Of a DNA stretch of 64,000 bases, positions 1 to 8,413 are shown one piece after another (within the stretch, counting starts at the first letter, position 1; each line of letters starts with the position of its first letter). The DNA is taken from assembly GCA_963817335.1 (NCBI GenBank), contig CAWFNX010000005.1, positions 620,001-684,000 on the forward strand, in the 5' to 3' direction. The stretch comes from AV40 sp963817335 (GTDB lineage: Bacteria; Verrucomicrobiota; Verrucomicrobiia; Chthoniobacterales; UBA10450). The notes beneath the pieces were generated by a model that was given only the letters and a program-made list of their open reading frames with translations, searched no databases and was not told the origin of the DNA. The position numbers and the translations under genes were made by a program.

Positions 1-22
1 ATGAAAACCATGGCCGCCATCC

Positions 23-430
23 TCATAAACGTTCCTCCAATTCGGCCGCCGGCTTGGCAACGATCACTAATCCGATAATCACCAGGGCGATGCCGCACCA
101 TCGCAGCGGCGAAATTGTCTCTCTCAGGACGAGCCAACAGCCGATCGGCACCAATACGTCGACTGTGCGCGACAATGGAAACGCGATTGAGAGTGGAATG
201 TATTTCAAGATGTAAAGCCAGATCACCAGGTCCACGATGATCACCACGATCGCGAGCCAGGTGAGGGGTGAAGCAAGGGCGTTAACCCCGAACCACGACC
301 AGGCTTTTGTCGGATCTGCAGTGGCTGCGGCCCCGGCCTTCAACAGCAATTCGTAAACGACGACGCCGATCACGTTTAGCACAAACTGAAACCAGGGATT
401 GGCAAAACCGGATGGTCGATGATTTGTCAT
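23..430 (-). CDS. Small DMT/SMR-like membrane permease
   Basis: The 135-residue protein is almost entirely hydrophobic, with four predicted membrane helices (about residues 7-27, 42-66, 76-96 and 103-120). That is the size and topology of small multidrug resistance (EmrE-like) proteins or half-size EamA/DMT permeases. The third helix region ends in LRETISPLRW, the usual EamA/SMR arrangement before the last helix. I chose the ATG at 430; an in-frame TTG at 451 would add seven residues. Substrate cannot be read from the sequence; efflux of a small amphipathic molecule or undecaprenyl-phosphate-type flipping are both possible. The gene runs in the same direction as the two genes upstream of it on the minus strand. 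Confidence 0.7.
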   Translation of the reverse strand: MTNHRPSGFANPWFQFVLNVIGVVVYELLLKAGAAATADPTKAWSWFGVNALASPLTWLAIVVIIVDLVIWLYILKYIPLSIAFPLSRTVDVLVPIGCWLVLRETISPLRWCGIALVIIGLVIVAKPAAELEERL

Positions 431-472
431 GATGATGTCAGCTGGAGCCAATACTGCCAGTCCGGCTCGGAC

Positions 473-1636
473 TCAAAGCTGATCTGCGTTTGGAAATTTT
501 TTCAATACAGGATCGTGCCGGGTAGGCTCGAGATATTTCACGGCAAACTGGAACACGGGGTTCAACAGCGATTTGGTATGCATTACGTAAAGATCGAGCG
601 GCGCAAGTTCGTGGCCGAGATGAAGCTTGGGATCGTAATTGAGCGGGCCGCTGGAATAAGTGCGCAGACGTTGCGTCATGGCCAGGCTCATCACATCGCG
701 AAGGGTGTAAAAGTAAAGATAGAGCTCGAGCGCGACACTATAATCGAGGCCGAGACATTCGTCGTGAATCGTATCTTCGGAAACAAGGCAGAGACTGAAC
801 GCAATAATTTTTTCCGATTGTCGCCAGATAAAAAACCGCGCGCGATCCGGCATGGTTCGGCCGATCTCGACGAAGAATTCTTTCGTTAATACCTCGAACT
901 TCATTGGTGAACGCTCATGAACTTGGAGATAGAGCGGGTAAATTTCGTCGATCCAGGGAGTGATATCAGTCACGACCTCCATCTCGATCTTGGCGGCGCG
1001 TTCCGTCTTTCGAAATTTTCGGCGCAAGCTCTTGCGCGATACGTAACCAATCTGGGCGAGATACTCATCGAAACTTTCGTAATCGATCTGCAGCCGGGTC
1101 ATCGGCATGCTTGGCACGCGGACGTAATTGTTTTCAGTGAGCGCAGCCAGGGCTGACCGATATTTTGCCGGAAAATCTTTCCAGACTATCAGCGATGCCT
1201 TTTGCTGTTTGGCGAAAGCTCTCAGCACCGAAGGCAACGCTTTGGCGAGCCACGCCTCATCGCTCGGGTCGATCGCCCCAAGCTGACCTTCGCCGGCAGC
1301 GCAGCCGATCATCAAAACACGCATCGTCAAAAAGCGCGGAAATTTCTTTCGGATGAAATCGACAATCGCTCGAATCTTGCCCGGCACGCCTTCGACCAGA
1401 TTTTGGCGAACCAGGAAAATCGGCTGGACCGCGCGCACATTCCCGACGCGATCTTCGAGCACGATGTAGTAATGCTCGAATTGGCCGGCCAAGGTTCGGT
1501 CAATCAGCTCGTAATACCGATGGTCTTTGGATTGATTTGCGAAGGCGCGCTTCCAGAAATCATTGCCTCGCAGATCTTCAACGCGGACAATTTTGGCGAG
1601 GCCTTCTGAAAACGGAACCGCCAGCTCAGGCTCCAT
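473..1636 (-). CDS. FemAB/GNAT-fold acyltransferase-like protein
   Basis: A 387-residue soluble protein with no signal peptide. The C-terminal half resembles the Acetyltransf_6/FemAB fold (GNAT superfamily): a basic SRKSLRRKFRK segment near residue 200, then RFFIWRQSEKIIAFSLCLVS followed by a LGLDY and YLYFYTLRD stretch, the usual place of the acyl-CoA or aminoacyl-tRNA binding core. Such proteins join amino acids or acyl groups to peptidoglycan, exopolysaccharide or small molecules; the acceptor here is unknown. Its start overlaps the end of the MscS gene by 11 bp, so the two are probably co-transcribed and translationally coupled. Family assignment is moderately sure, function is not. Confidence 0.6.
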   Translation of the reverse strand: MEPELAVPFSEGLAKIVRVEDLRGNDFWKRAFANQSKDHRYYELIDRTLAGQFEHYYIVLEDRVGNVRAVQPIFLVRQNLVEGVPGKIRAIVDFIRKKFPRFLTMRVLMIGCAAGEGQLGAIDPSDEAWLAKALPSVLRAFAKQQKASLIVWKDFPAKYRSALAALTENNYVRVPSMPMTRLQIDYESFDEYLAQIGYVSRKSLRRKFRKTERAAKIEMEVVTDITPWIDEIYPLYLQVHERSPMKFEVLTKEFFVEIGRTMPDRARFFIWRQSEKIIAFSLCLVSEDTIHDECLGLDYSVALELYLYFYTLRDVMSLAMTQRLRTYSSGPLNYDPKLHLGHELAPLDLYVMHTKSLLNPVFQFAVKYLEPTRHDPVLKKFPNADQL

Positions 1637-2738
1637 CTCGATCTTTGGCAGTCACGTTTTCCACTTTGAGCACGCCGCTGCGGAAATGGAGATCGCGTTG
1701 TGGGAACGCAAGCTCGACTCCGGCTTCACGGAGCTTCTTTTCAATCGCGAAATTCAAATCGCTGCGATAACGCCGGGGCCGGTAGCTCATCTCACTGCTC
1801 CAAACCACCAGCTCAAACTCGATCGAGCTATCCCCAAATTTTTCCAGGAACACGCTTGGGGCCGGTTCCGATAAGGTGTGCGGATTTTCTTTGCCGGCTA
1901 CGATCAAGGCTTCGCGAACTTTGCCGATGTCGCTCCCGTAAGCTACTCCGATGGGGATTCGAAAACGCACTCGGGGATCGCCATAAGTCCAATTCGTCAC
2001 CGGCGAGTCGATGAACTTCGAGTTCGGCACGATCATCGTGATGTTGTCGTTCGTGACAATCACGGTGCTGCGGGCGCGGATGTGTTGGACCTGACCGACT
2101 ATCCCCGCGACTTCGACCCGATCGCCAATTGTAATTGGCCGTTCGGCCAGGATCACCAGGCCGCTGATGAAATTGCTGGCGATGTTTTGCAGGCCGAAGC
2201 CGACTCCGACGCCAACTGCGCCCGCGAATACCGCGAGCGCTCCCAAATGGATGCCGGCATTGTCGAGAACGATGAAGATGCCGACGATGAGGACGACGTT
2301 GCTAATGATTTGCGCGATTGCGTACTGCAACGAACGATCGAGTCCGCTCTGGGCGAGAAAACGGTTAAAAAGAAAACGCTTGGTTCGCGACGAGAGCCAA
2401 AAGACCGCGATCAGCAATGCGATGAGAAGGAAGATTTGAAATAAACTCAGGGTCACGCCTGGCAACGGGGCGTTCCAGGACAGCGGCACGCCTGCGGCGT
2501 TGATTGCGGTGATTGAGAAAAATACGAACACCGCCACGCTCAGAATGGTGGTGATGATGGCGATGAGATTGACATCGATCTTAAGCCGGCTGAACAGGCG
2601 CCGAACAAGGTCGCTCTGCAATGTGCGAGCCATCAGCACGCCGACGCCGAACCAAACCACGAAAGCAATCAGCCCGAGAAAGGACACGTCGTGTCCAAAA
2701 ACATGGAGCAACGGCTTTTCGAGCAGGCCTAAATCCAT
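1626..2738 (-). CDS. MscS-family mechanosensitive ion channel
   Basis: A 370-residue inner membrane channel expected to open under membrane tension and release solutes on osmotic downshock. Four N-terminal helices (about residues 18-38, 57-82, 98-116, 138-160) precede the pore helix at 165-200, which has the Gly/Ala-rich AGAVGVGVGFGLQNIASNF pattern of MscS TM3. The beta domain follows, with ITIGDRVEV at 203-211 and the typical IVPNSKFI segment, then the cytoplasmic alpha/beta domain. The protein is longer than E. coli MscS (286 aa) because of extra N-terminal helices, as in YbdG/YnaI-type members. The start is an ATG at 2738. It is the first gene of a short minus-strand unit with the FemAB-like gene. 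Confidence 0.9.
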   Translation of the reverse strand: MDLGLLEKPLLHVFGHDVSFLGLIAFVVWFGVGVLMARTLQSDLVRRLFSRLKIDVNLIAIITTILSVAVFVFFSITAINAAGVPLSWNAPLPGVTLSLFQIFLLIALLIAVFWLSSRTKRFLFNRFLAQSGLDRSLQYAIAQIISNVVLIVGIFIVLDNAGIHLGALAVFAGAVGVGVGFGLQNIASNFISGLVILAERPITIGDRVEVAGIVGQVQHIRARSTVIVTNDNITMIVPNSKFIDSPVTNWTYGDPRVRFRIPIGVAYGSDIGKVREALIVAGKENPHTLSEPAPSVFLEKFGDSSIEFELVVWSSEMSYRPRRYRSDLNFAIEKKLREAGVELAFPQRDLHFRSGVLKVENVTAKDRDGA

Positions 2739-2814
2739 TGTCGTTAGTCTGGGCGCGTTGCGCGCGGGCGCAACCGCGAAATGAAATACACGGGGCTGTA
2801 GCCGTTGTTTTTCA

Positions 2815-2847
2815 TCAAGATAGGGAAATGAAGCTTCCCCTACAAGC
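2815..2847. repeat. Short TGTAG/CTACA-type hairpin remnant
   Basis: The segment contains GGGAA-ATGAAG-CTTCCCC with a CTACA end, matching the larger TGTAG...CTACA elements elsewhere in the window. It lies between mscS and acpP and may act as a terminator for acpP. Only one arm is convincing. Confidence 0.4.
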
Positions 2848-2855
2848 TGGCGCGA

Positions 2856-3128
2856 CTAGCTGGCCGCGGCTTCCCCGCCGCCCCCTGTCTTGGCGCGTTC
2901 TTTGATGTAATTGATGACGTCGCCGACGGTCTGCAGTTTCTCGGCGTCTTCGTCCGGCACTTCGACCGAAAATTCTTCTTCGAAAGCCATCACCAATTCC
3001 ACGATGTCGAGTGAATCTGCGCCCAGGTCTTCGATAAACGACGCCTGCGGCGTGACCTGTTCGGGGTTGACTCCGAGTTGCTCGACGATGATGTCCTTGA
3101 CCTTTTCCTCGATCGTTTTGTCAGCCAT
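2856..3128 (-). CDS. acpP: Acyl carrier protein
   Basis: A 90-residue acidic helical protein, the carrier of growing acyl chains in type II fatty acid synthesis. The phosphopantetheine site is the serine of GADSLD at residue 39, in the canonical FIEDLGADSLDIVELVMAFE context. The start is the ATG at 3128, giving the usual MADKTIEEKVKDII beginning; an upstream in-frame start would add 21 non-conserved residues. The C-terminal tail TGGGGEAAAS is slightly longer than in E. coli AcpP (78 aa). No fab genes are adjacent, which is unusual since acpP usually sits by fabG/fabF. The 3129-3261 gap to the divergent gene must hold promoters for both. Confidence 0.95.
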   Translation of the reverse strand: MADKTIEEKVKDIIVEQLGVNPEQVTPQASFIEDLGADSLDIVELVMAFEEEFSVEVPDEDAEKLQTVGDVINYIKERAKTGGGGEAAAS

Positions 3129-3261
3129 AAAACTTTTTTGGGTTGGAGCGCAACGGTTAACCCACCCGCCGCCGCACCGCAAGTAAAACAATCACCTTTT
3201 TTGCGCTGTCGAGACCCCTAAACGCGCTGGTTTTATTTACGCTTTGGGGTAGAGAACAACT

Positions 3262-4947
3262 GTGGCGGACACGTCTCTCGATCTCGACGAATTGGTCGAT
3301 CTGAAAATGCTGCCGGCGTGGGTCAGCGAGCCGCCCCCGGCTGAACGCTATGCCGAACACGGTGGCGAAGATCGTTCGGAACGACGCGGCCGGGATCGTC
3401 GCGACGGACGGGGTCCGCAGAGAAAACGCCCAACGCCGAACTTCCAGCGGCCGACTTCGAAGCCTGGAGAGCAGCGGTATGACTCCCATCGGCCGGGCGC
3501 GAAAGAACAACGCCCGGAACATCCCCCGCGAGGTGATCGAAGGCCTCAACGTCGCGATGACCGCCGGCCCGGCCCGCGCCGGCCGCAACGACACCAAGAT
3601 CATCATCACAAACCCCACCATCCGCCCGTCGCAAACAAACCGCTCCCTGCGATCGGGGTGAAATTTATTCCGCGTGCGACTGCGTTCGAGAGCGTGGTCG
3701 AGCAGATCAAATCCGGCACGGTTGCCTATTCGCTCTTTGCCCTCGCCCGGTTGTTTTTGGAAAAAGCGCCGCGTCACGATGTGAAATTGACCCCGCCGCC
3801 GGAAACTTCGCTCTTTCAACTTGGCGAAAACGGCGCGATTTCAGTCGATCGACATTTTCTGGAACGGAACGCGTTTCGTTTTGGCCAGGCGGATTTTTAC
3901 AAGAGCGAGGTGACCGAAACCGAACCGATCAAAGGCAGCTTTACCAACGTCGCCCGCGATCGATTGAGCGGCACGCTGTTGGGTCCGACCAATCACCACG
4001 ATTACCAACGGCGATTGCGAAATCTTTACGAACAACGGTTCAGTCGCCGGATGAATTTCCCCGACTTTCAGCGGCAGGTCCAAATTGTGAACGACCCGGC
4101 CGAGATCGAGAAATGGAAGGAAGAAGCGCGCAAAGTGACGACCTACTCGACCTTGCGCGAGGAACCGCCAGTCACGTTTTCATCCGTCACCGACGCGGAA
4201 CGCCATTTCGAGAAAAATTATCTGCCCGGAATCGTGAAACCCATTTCGGAAGTCGTTGTCGACGGACCGGCCAGCCGGCGAATGCACGATCGGGTGTTGA
4301 ACAAAGTCATTGAGAACGAATGGAACCGTGAGACGAGGTCGCCGTCGCCGATGATGCAGGAATTGGCTGCGCGATTTCGCGACACTGGGCTTCACGTTTT
4401 TCGGCATCGGCGGGGAATGCTGTTCGTTTCGCCGATTTATCCTCGTCCGTTTCGTCACGACGAAACCGGCGTTTCGGCACAAGTCCGAACAATTATGGAT
4501 GCGATCGGCGCCCAGCCGCGAATCGGCCGAAAAGAGCTCGCCGATAAAATGATCAAGGATCTTTCGAGCGAAGACGTCGAGAAAGCGAAGCTCGCGCTCG
4601 CTTCCGATCTGCTCTGGTTGATCAATGCCGGTTACGTGATCGAATTCAATGACGGCTCGCTGGATTTGCCGCGCGCGAAAACAAAGCCAAAAGAAAAAGA
4701 TGACTCTTCTGTGGAGGCAGGCGTGTCGCCTGCAGACGAAAGAACTGCGGCGGGTGAAATGCCGGCCGCAGAGAAAGAAGAACGCGTGGAAGCTGGCGCG
4801 CCTGCGGCAGATGACGAAACTGTGGTGGCAGGCGTCTCGCCTGCAAACGAAGGCTCTGAGTTAGGGGCGATTGACCCAATCGCCCGCGGGCGGTTCGGTG
4901 AACCGCCCCTACCTACTGAAGAAGAAAGCGAAATCGGCGGAAGTTAG
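3262..4947 (+). CDS. Unknown 561-aa protein with repeat-derived tail
   Basis: I do not recognise the family. Residues 1-35 are acidic. Residues 36-125 are a low-complexity Arg/Pro/His/Asp-rich region (probably disordered, possibly nucleic-acid binding). Residues 130-470 look like a folded soluble domain with several conserved-looking Arg/His/Phe-rich segments (for example LRNLYEQRFSRRMNFPDFQ and FRHRRGMLFVSPIYPRPFRH). From about residue 484 the tail is translated palindromic repeat DNA (see 4711-4913), with the repeated words VEAGVSPA and VVAGVSPAN. The start is a GTG at 3262, divergent from acpP. The tail is unlikely to be functional; the core domain is probably real because the reading frame stays open across about 1 kb and codon use matches its neighbours. 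Confidence 0.6.
   Translation: MADTSLDLDELVDLKMLPAWVSEPPPAERYAEHGGEDRSERRGRDRRDGRGPQRKRPTPNFQRPTSKPGEQRYDSHRPGAKEQRPEHPPRGDRRPQRRDDRRPGPRRPQRHQDHHHKPHHPPVANKPLPAIGVKFIPRATAFESVVEQIKSGTVAYSLFALARLFLEKAPRHDVKLTPPPETSLFQLGENGAISVDRHFLERNAFRFGQADFYKSEVTETEPIKGSFTNVARDRLSGTLLGPTNHHDYQRRLRNLYEQRFSRRMNFPDFQRQVQIVNDPAEIEKWKEEARKVTTYSTLREEPPVTFSSVTDAERHFEKNYLPGIVKPISEVVVDGPASRRMHDRVLNKVIENEWNRETRSPSPMMQELAARFRDTGLHVFRHRRGMLFVSPIYPRPFRHDETGVSAQVRTIMDAIGAQPRIGRKELADKMIKDLSSEDVEKAKLALASDLLWLINAGYVIEFNDGSLDLPRAKTKPKEKDDSSVEAGVSPADERTAAGEMPAAEKEERVEAGAPAADDETVVAGVSPANEGSELGAIDPIARGRFGEPPLPTEEESEIGGS
4711..4913. repeat. Cluster of palindromic elements inside a coding region
   Basis: Several hairpins follow one another in frame: GCAGGCG-TGT-CGCCTGC at 4717-4733, a related GGCAGGCG-CGCCTGC copy near 4826-4843, a looser copy near 4786-4813, then GGGCGATT-AATCGCCC and GGGCGGTTC-GAACCGCCC at 4862-4913 ending in CTACC. 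The last pair is the same element as at 14559-14611 and 61434-61485, in the opposite orientation. Confidence 0.8.
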
Positions 4948-5000
4948 GTGGAACGCGCTCTCCGAGCGCGTTGATCGCATTAGCGACAACGCGATCCACC
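4947..5000. repeat. Double-hairpin element GGTGGAACGCG...GATCCACC
   Basis: Flanking GGTGG and CCACC ends enclose two stem-loops (GCGCTCTCCGAGCGC and GCGTTG...CAACGC types). It starts on the stop codon of the 561-aa protein gene and fills the gap to the convergent rpmB, so it could end transcripts from both sides. A close relative is at 26376-26435. Confidence 0.75.
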
Positions 5001-5007
5001 AAGCAGA

Positions 5008-5271
5008 CTAAATCGCGCCGGCTTTTTTCAGCGCTTTGTAGGCGCCGTTTTTGTTGATCGTCTTCAACCCGCGCGCAGTGACGCGAACCCGGACATATTT
5101 CTTCAACTCCGGCACCCAGACCCGGTGCTCATGCAGGTTCGGCGCGAACCAGCGTGGCACATTCTTGGTCACGTGCCGGCCAACGCCGCCTTTTTTCTTA
5201 GCCATACCGCGGCGGCGAATCGTGCTGCCGCGCATTGGCTTCGAACCGGTAATATCACAAACTCTCGACAT
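5008..5271 (-). CDS. rpmB: 50S ribosomal protein L28
   Basis: An 87-residue basic ribosomal protein with the L28 opening MSRVCDITGSKPMRG and the core RWFAPNLHEHRVWVPE, RVRVTARGLKTI. It binds 23S rRNA in the large subunit. The start is the ATG at 5271; an upstream in-frame start would add 36 residues unlike L28. Only one cysteine (Cys5) is present, so this is the zinc-free form. It stands alone rather than with rpmG or rpmE. Confidence 0.95.
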   Translation of the reverse strand: MSRVCDITGSKPMRGSTIRRRGMAKKKGGVGRHVTKNVPRWFAPNLHEHRVWVPELKKYVRVRVTARGLKTINKNGAYKALKKAGAI

Positions 5272-5352
5272 AGTGCTTGGATGAGGGGCGCACAAGATGC
5301 CGCGCCCTACAGCGTTGTCAACCGATTTAGTCTCGAAAAATCTTAAAAAGCC

Positions 5353-5433
5353 TAACCACGAATGTACACGAATTGACACGAATTAATGTGACAGAATCAT
5401 GATTACTTCTTATTCGTGTTCATTAGTGTTTAC
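5353..5433. repeat. Inverted 'accacgaat' tandem-word element
   Basis: The left arm is TAACCACGAATGTACACG followed by further GACACGAAT-like words; the right arm is the reverse complement type (TTATTCGTGTTCATTAGTG). Each arm is itself a tandem of about 10-bp words. Together they can fold into a long imperfect hairpin upstream of rpmB and of the Gfo/Idh gene. Copies occur at 56643-56733 and 60899-60970. A separate small hairpin TCCCGTCGAATGCGGGA follows at about 5448-5464. Confidence 0.8.
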
Positions 5434-5494
5434 TTGTCACGCCGTAGTCCCGTCGAATGCGGGACGAAGGCGGATTCGTGGGTGAAACAAACAG

Positions 5495-6529
5495 ATGACT
5501 CAAAAGAACAAATTGCGAATCGGAATCGTCGGGGCGGGCGGCATCGTAAAAACGCGGCACTTGCCGGCGCTAAAGAAAAGTCCCGACGTCGACATCGTCG
5601 CGGTCTCAAACTCGACTTACGAGAGCAGCGAAAAGTTTTGTAAGGAAAATCTTCCGAGCGCAACCCCAATGGCGAATTGGGCCGATCTTCTCGCCTTGCC
5701 CGATCTCGACATCATCTGGATCGGCACTCCGCCCTACATGCATTCGGCGGTCACGGTTTCCGCCCTCGAAGCCGGCAAACACGTTTTTTGTCAGGCCCGC
5801 ATGTCGATGGACCTGGCCGAAGCGGAGGAGATGCTCGCCGTGTCGAAACGTTTTCCCGAACTAATGACGATGCTTTGTCCGCCGCCGTTCGGGATGCGGG
5901 CCGATTTGCTGATCAAAAAACTCCTCGCCGAAAATTTCATCGGCAAACCGCACGATATCCGGATGCAAAGTTTCAACGGGCAATACTTGAACCCGGAAGC
6001 GCCGGCCCATTGGCGACAAAAGATCGAGATCAGTGGGCTGAACGTGCTCACCCTTGGGATTTACGTGGAAGTGATGCAACGCTGGCTCGGCGACATCGTC
6101 GCCGTGTTCGCCCGTGGAAAAATTCTGACCGCCGAGCGGCGCGGTTACCACGTCATCGTTCCCGATATGCTCAATGTGCTTTGCGTATTTGAGAACGGCG
6201 CCGAAGGCGTGCTCGAATTTAGCGGCGTCCATGCCGGCGCGCCCAACGATCGGTTGCGAATTTTCGGCGACCGTGGCGCGTTGCTTTATGATTTCAGCAA
6301 CGAGCGCGTTCGAAGCGTGAAGTATGGTGGCCGCGAAATGGAAGACATGGAAGTTCCGAAAGATCTCGTCACCGAGTGGAGCGTGGAAAACGATTTCATC
6401 GCGGCGGTGAAATCAAAAGGCCGCGTCCGCCCGCGACCGAGTTTTGAGGACGGCGTCCGCTACATGCGCGTCGTCCAGGCCGTGGCCGACTCCCGCGCCC
6501 GGAACGAATGGGTCCCGATTAAGAAGTAA
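5495..6529 (+). CDS. Gfo/Idh/MocA-family oxidoreductase
   Basis: A 344-residue NAD(P)-dependent dehydrogenase-like protein. The N-terminal Rossmann domain (residues 7-120) has RIGIVGAGGI at 8-17, and a C-terminal alpha/beta domain follows. Family members oxidise or reduce sugars, inositols and related polyols, or reduce biliverdin. At residues 100-103 the sequence reads QARM where most family members have EKPx, whose lysine is catalytic; this may alter or abolish classical activity. No sugar genes are adjacent, so the substrate is unknown. The start is the ATG at 5495, just after an intergenic repeat region. Confidence 0.8.
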   Translation: MTQKNKLRIGIVGAGGIVKTRHLPALKKSPDVDIVAVSNSTYESSEKFCKENLPSATPMANWADLLALPDLDIIWIGTPPYMHSAVTVSALEAGKHVFCQARMSMDLAEAEEMLAVSKRFPELMTMLCPPPFGMRADLLIKKLLAENFIGKPHDIRMQSFNGQYLNPEAPAHWRQKIEISGLNVLTLGIYVEVMQRWLGDIVAVFARGKILTAERRGYHVIVPDMLNVLCVFENGAEGVLEFSGVHAGAPNDRLRIFGDRGALLYDFSNERVRSVKYGGREMEDMEVPKDLVTEWSVENDFIAAVKSKGRVRPRPSFEDGVRYMRVVQAVADSRARNEWVPIKK

Positions 6530-6574
6530 TTCGGTCGGCGGCGTTAACACACAGACAGAGCGGCCGGAAGACCT

Positions 6575-6645
6575 CTAAGGAAACCAAGAAAGCAGGAAAA
6601 AAAATTTGCTGTCATGTTTTGTTCCTGCGTTCCTGCCTTCCTTAG
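6575..6645. repeat. Inverted tandem-word element between convergent genes
   Basis: The left arm (CTAAGGAAACCAAGAAAGCA) pairs imperfectly with a right arm (TTCCTGCGTTCCTGCCTTCC) ending in TTAG. It is built like the other tandem-word hairpins. It sits between the convergent Gfo/Idh and phosphate permease genes and is a plausible bidirectional terminator. Confidence 0.65.
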
Positions 6646-6654
6646 CGATTCTTC

Positions 6655-7683
6655 TTATCCGGCGAGGCGTTCGAACAAGTAGCCGATCAGCCCGGTGGCG
6701 GGCAGGGTGAAGATCCAGGCCCAGACGATTCGTTCCACCACGGTCCAGCGCATCCCGCTAAAACGTTTCACCGCGCCGACGCCCATGATCGAAGTCGAAA
6801 TGACGTGGGTAGTTGAAAGCGGAATTCCGTAAAGGCTGGCTGCTTGAATGATCAACGCGGCGCTGGTTTCGGCGGCGAATCCATGGACCGGTTGAAGTTT
6901 CACCACCCGATGGCCGAGGGTGCGGATGATTCGCCAACCCCCGGCGGCGGTGCCCACCGCCATAGTGGCGGCGCAAAGCACTTTGACCCAAAGCGGCATC
7001 GCGAAAACCGGCGTCCGCAAAAATTCCAGCCACACCGGAAGATGGTCGAACCGGCCGGCTTTGGTGCCGGTAAAAAGCGCGAGGGTGATGATGCCCATTG
7101 TTTTCTGGGCGTCGTTGGTGCCATGACTGTGCGCCATCCAGGCCGCGCTCACGATCTGCGCTTTGCCAAAAAATTGGTGAATGAAATGTGGTGTCAGCTT
7201 GTGAAGGATCACGAACAACAGAAACATCACGAATCCGCCGAGAATAAATCCGGCGATCGGCGACGTAATCATCGGCAGGACAACTTTGGGCCAAAGTCCT
7301 TCATGCCATTTGATCACCGACCAATTTCCTTTGGCAGTGGCGAGGGCTGCTCCGCACAAACCGCCAATCAAGGCATGACTCGAGCTCGAAGGTAAACCAA
7401 ACCACCAGGTTAGCATGTTCCAAACGAACCCGGCCAGGACCGCGCTCAACACCGTTCCCACCGTGACGACTTCAGTATCAACGAGACCTTTCCCGACCGT
7501 GGAAGCGACGGCGCCGCCTAGGAGCGCTCCGGTTAAGTTGAAGATTGCCGCCATCGCGATCGCTTGCCGCGGCGTGAGCACTTTGGTCGAGACAACGGTG
7601 GCGATGGCGTTGGCGGCGTCGTGAAAGCCATTGCTATATTCAAAGATGACTGCGGCGAGAACGACTGTGAGAAAGAGCAACAT
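6655..7683 (-). CDS. Inorganic phosphate transporter, PiT family
   Basis: A 342-residue integral membrane symporter for low-affinity phosphate (metal-phosphate) uptake. The family's duplicated signature is visible: FSNGFHDAANAIATVVST-type sequence at residues 17-33 and SHGTNDAQKTMGIITLA at about 185-201, with about ten hydrophobic segments in two halves. The start ATG at 7683 is 33 bp after the DUF47 gene, which is the normal genomic partner of PiT permeases. The protein is shorter than E. coli PitA (499 aa) but typical of the archaeal/bacterial short form. Its gene ends next to a hairpin repeat. Confidence 0.93.
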   Translation of the reverse strand: MLLFLTVVLAAVIFEYSNGFHDAANAIATVVSTKVLTPRQAIAMAAIFNLTGALLGGAVASTVGKGLVDTEVVTVGTVLSAVLAGFVWNMLTWWFGLPSSSSHALIGGLCGAALATAKGNWSVIKWHEGLWPKVVLPMITSPIAGFILGGFVMFLLFVILHKLTPHFIHQFFGKAQIVSAAWMAHSHGTNDAQKTMGIITLALFTGTKAGRFDHLPVWLEFLRTPVFAMPLWVKVLCAATMAVGTAAGGWRIIRTLGHRVVKLQPVHGFAAETSAALIIQAASLYGIPLSTTHVISTSIMGVGAVKRFSGMRWTVVERIVWAWIFTLPATGLIGYLFERLAG

Positions 7684-7692
7684 GTCGATCTT

Positions 7693-7710
7693 GCCCCGCC
7701 GAGGCGGGGC
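7693..7710. terminator. Perfect GC-rich hairpin between DUF47 gene and pit
   Basis: GCCCCGCC-GA-GGCGGGGC is a perfect 8-bp stem in the 33-bp spacer between the DUF47 gene and the PiT permease gene. There is no T-run, so it may be an attenuator or mRNA-stability hairpin rather than a full intrinsic terminator. Confidence 0.5.
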
Positions 7711-7716
7711 GGCGGG

Positions 7717-8355
7717 TTAGGTGTTTTTCAAGACAACCTGAAGGACGATGTTGCCGGCGTCGCGGCAGCGATCGATCACCTTTTCGAGCAATTCGTAGAG
7801 ATCGCGCAAAAAGATGATGTGCTTGGGATCGTAAGTGCCCTGGTAAAGATCGCGCAACAGCTCGAGCTCGAGATTATCCGCTTCGCCCTCGATATTTTGC
7901 AATTTCGCGTTCATCTCACGCGCGGTGCCGACGTTCATTCCTTTGCGCAATTGCTTCACCATTGCGAGGACAGCTTCGGCGGCTTGATCGAGCAGCTGGA
8001 CCTGTTTGGCGAAGCTCGGTATGGGCAAATCTTGCGGACAGATCAGCATCCGTTCGCCGATTTTCTCTACCGTCTTTGGAATTTTGTAGAGTGACGCGGC
8101 TAAGGCTTGGATGTCTTCACGTTCAAACGGCGTGATGAAAGTTTTGGTCAGCTGTTCAGTCAACTCCTGGGTGATGCGTTTGTCTTCGCGCCGGCTTTCT
8201 GCGAACGCAGCCAGATTCGGAGCCGAACTCTGGTTGTCGAGCTTGGCGAGGAGATCGACCAAATGATGGACGCTGGTGTCGGCCTGCTGCGCGCTGGCCT
8301 CGAGCAAATCGTAAAACTTTTGGTCATGTCCGAAAATTCTGCCGATCGAGATCAT
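7717..8355 (-). CDS. DUF47 (PhoU-like) phosphate transport accessory protein
   Basis: A 212-residue all-helical protein of the DUF47/Pit accessory family, distantly related to PhoU. Visible family features are the opening GRIFGHDQKFYDLLE, the central QALAASLYKIPKTVEKIGER segment and the acidic motifs in the last third (IEGEADNLELELLRDLYQG, then FLRDLYELLEKVIDRCRDAGN). In the family these acidic helices bind metals, and the protein regulates the PiT permease encoded just downstream. It is probably the first gene of a two-gene operon; the ATG is at 8355. Confidence 0.88.
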   Translation of the reverse strand: MISIGRIFGHDQKFYDLLEASAQQADTSVHHLVDLLAKLDNQSSAPNLAAFAESRREDKRITQELTEQLTKTFITPFEREDIQALAASLYKIPKTVEKIGERMLICPQDLPIPSFAKQVQLLDQAAEAVLAMVKQLRKGMNVGTAREMNAKLQNIEGEADNLELELLRDLYQGTYDPKHIIFLRDLYELLEKVIDRCRDAGNIVLQVVLKNT

Positions 8356-8413
8356 GGAATGGTGTTCGGATTAAGTAGGTCGGACGCGCTTCGGAGACAA
8401 GCCGGTAAGTAAA

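Noticed and set aside
3157..3819. Antisense frame (220 codons) over the start of the 561-aa gene
   Set aside because: Runs through the acpP promoter region, no family features; the plus frame continues far beyond it.
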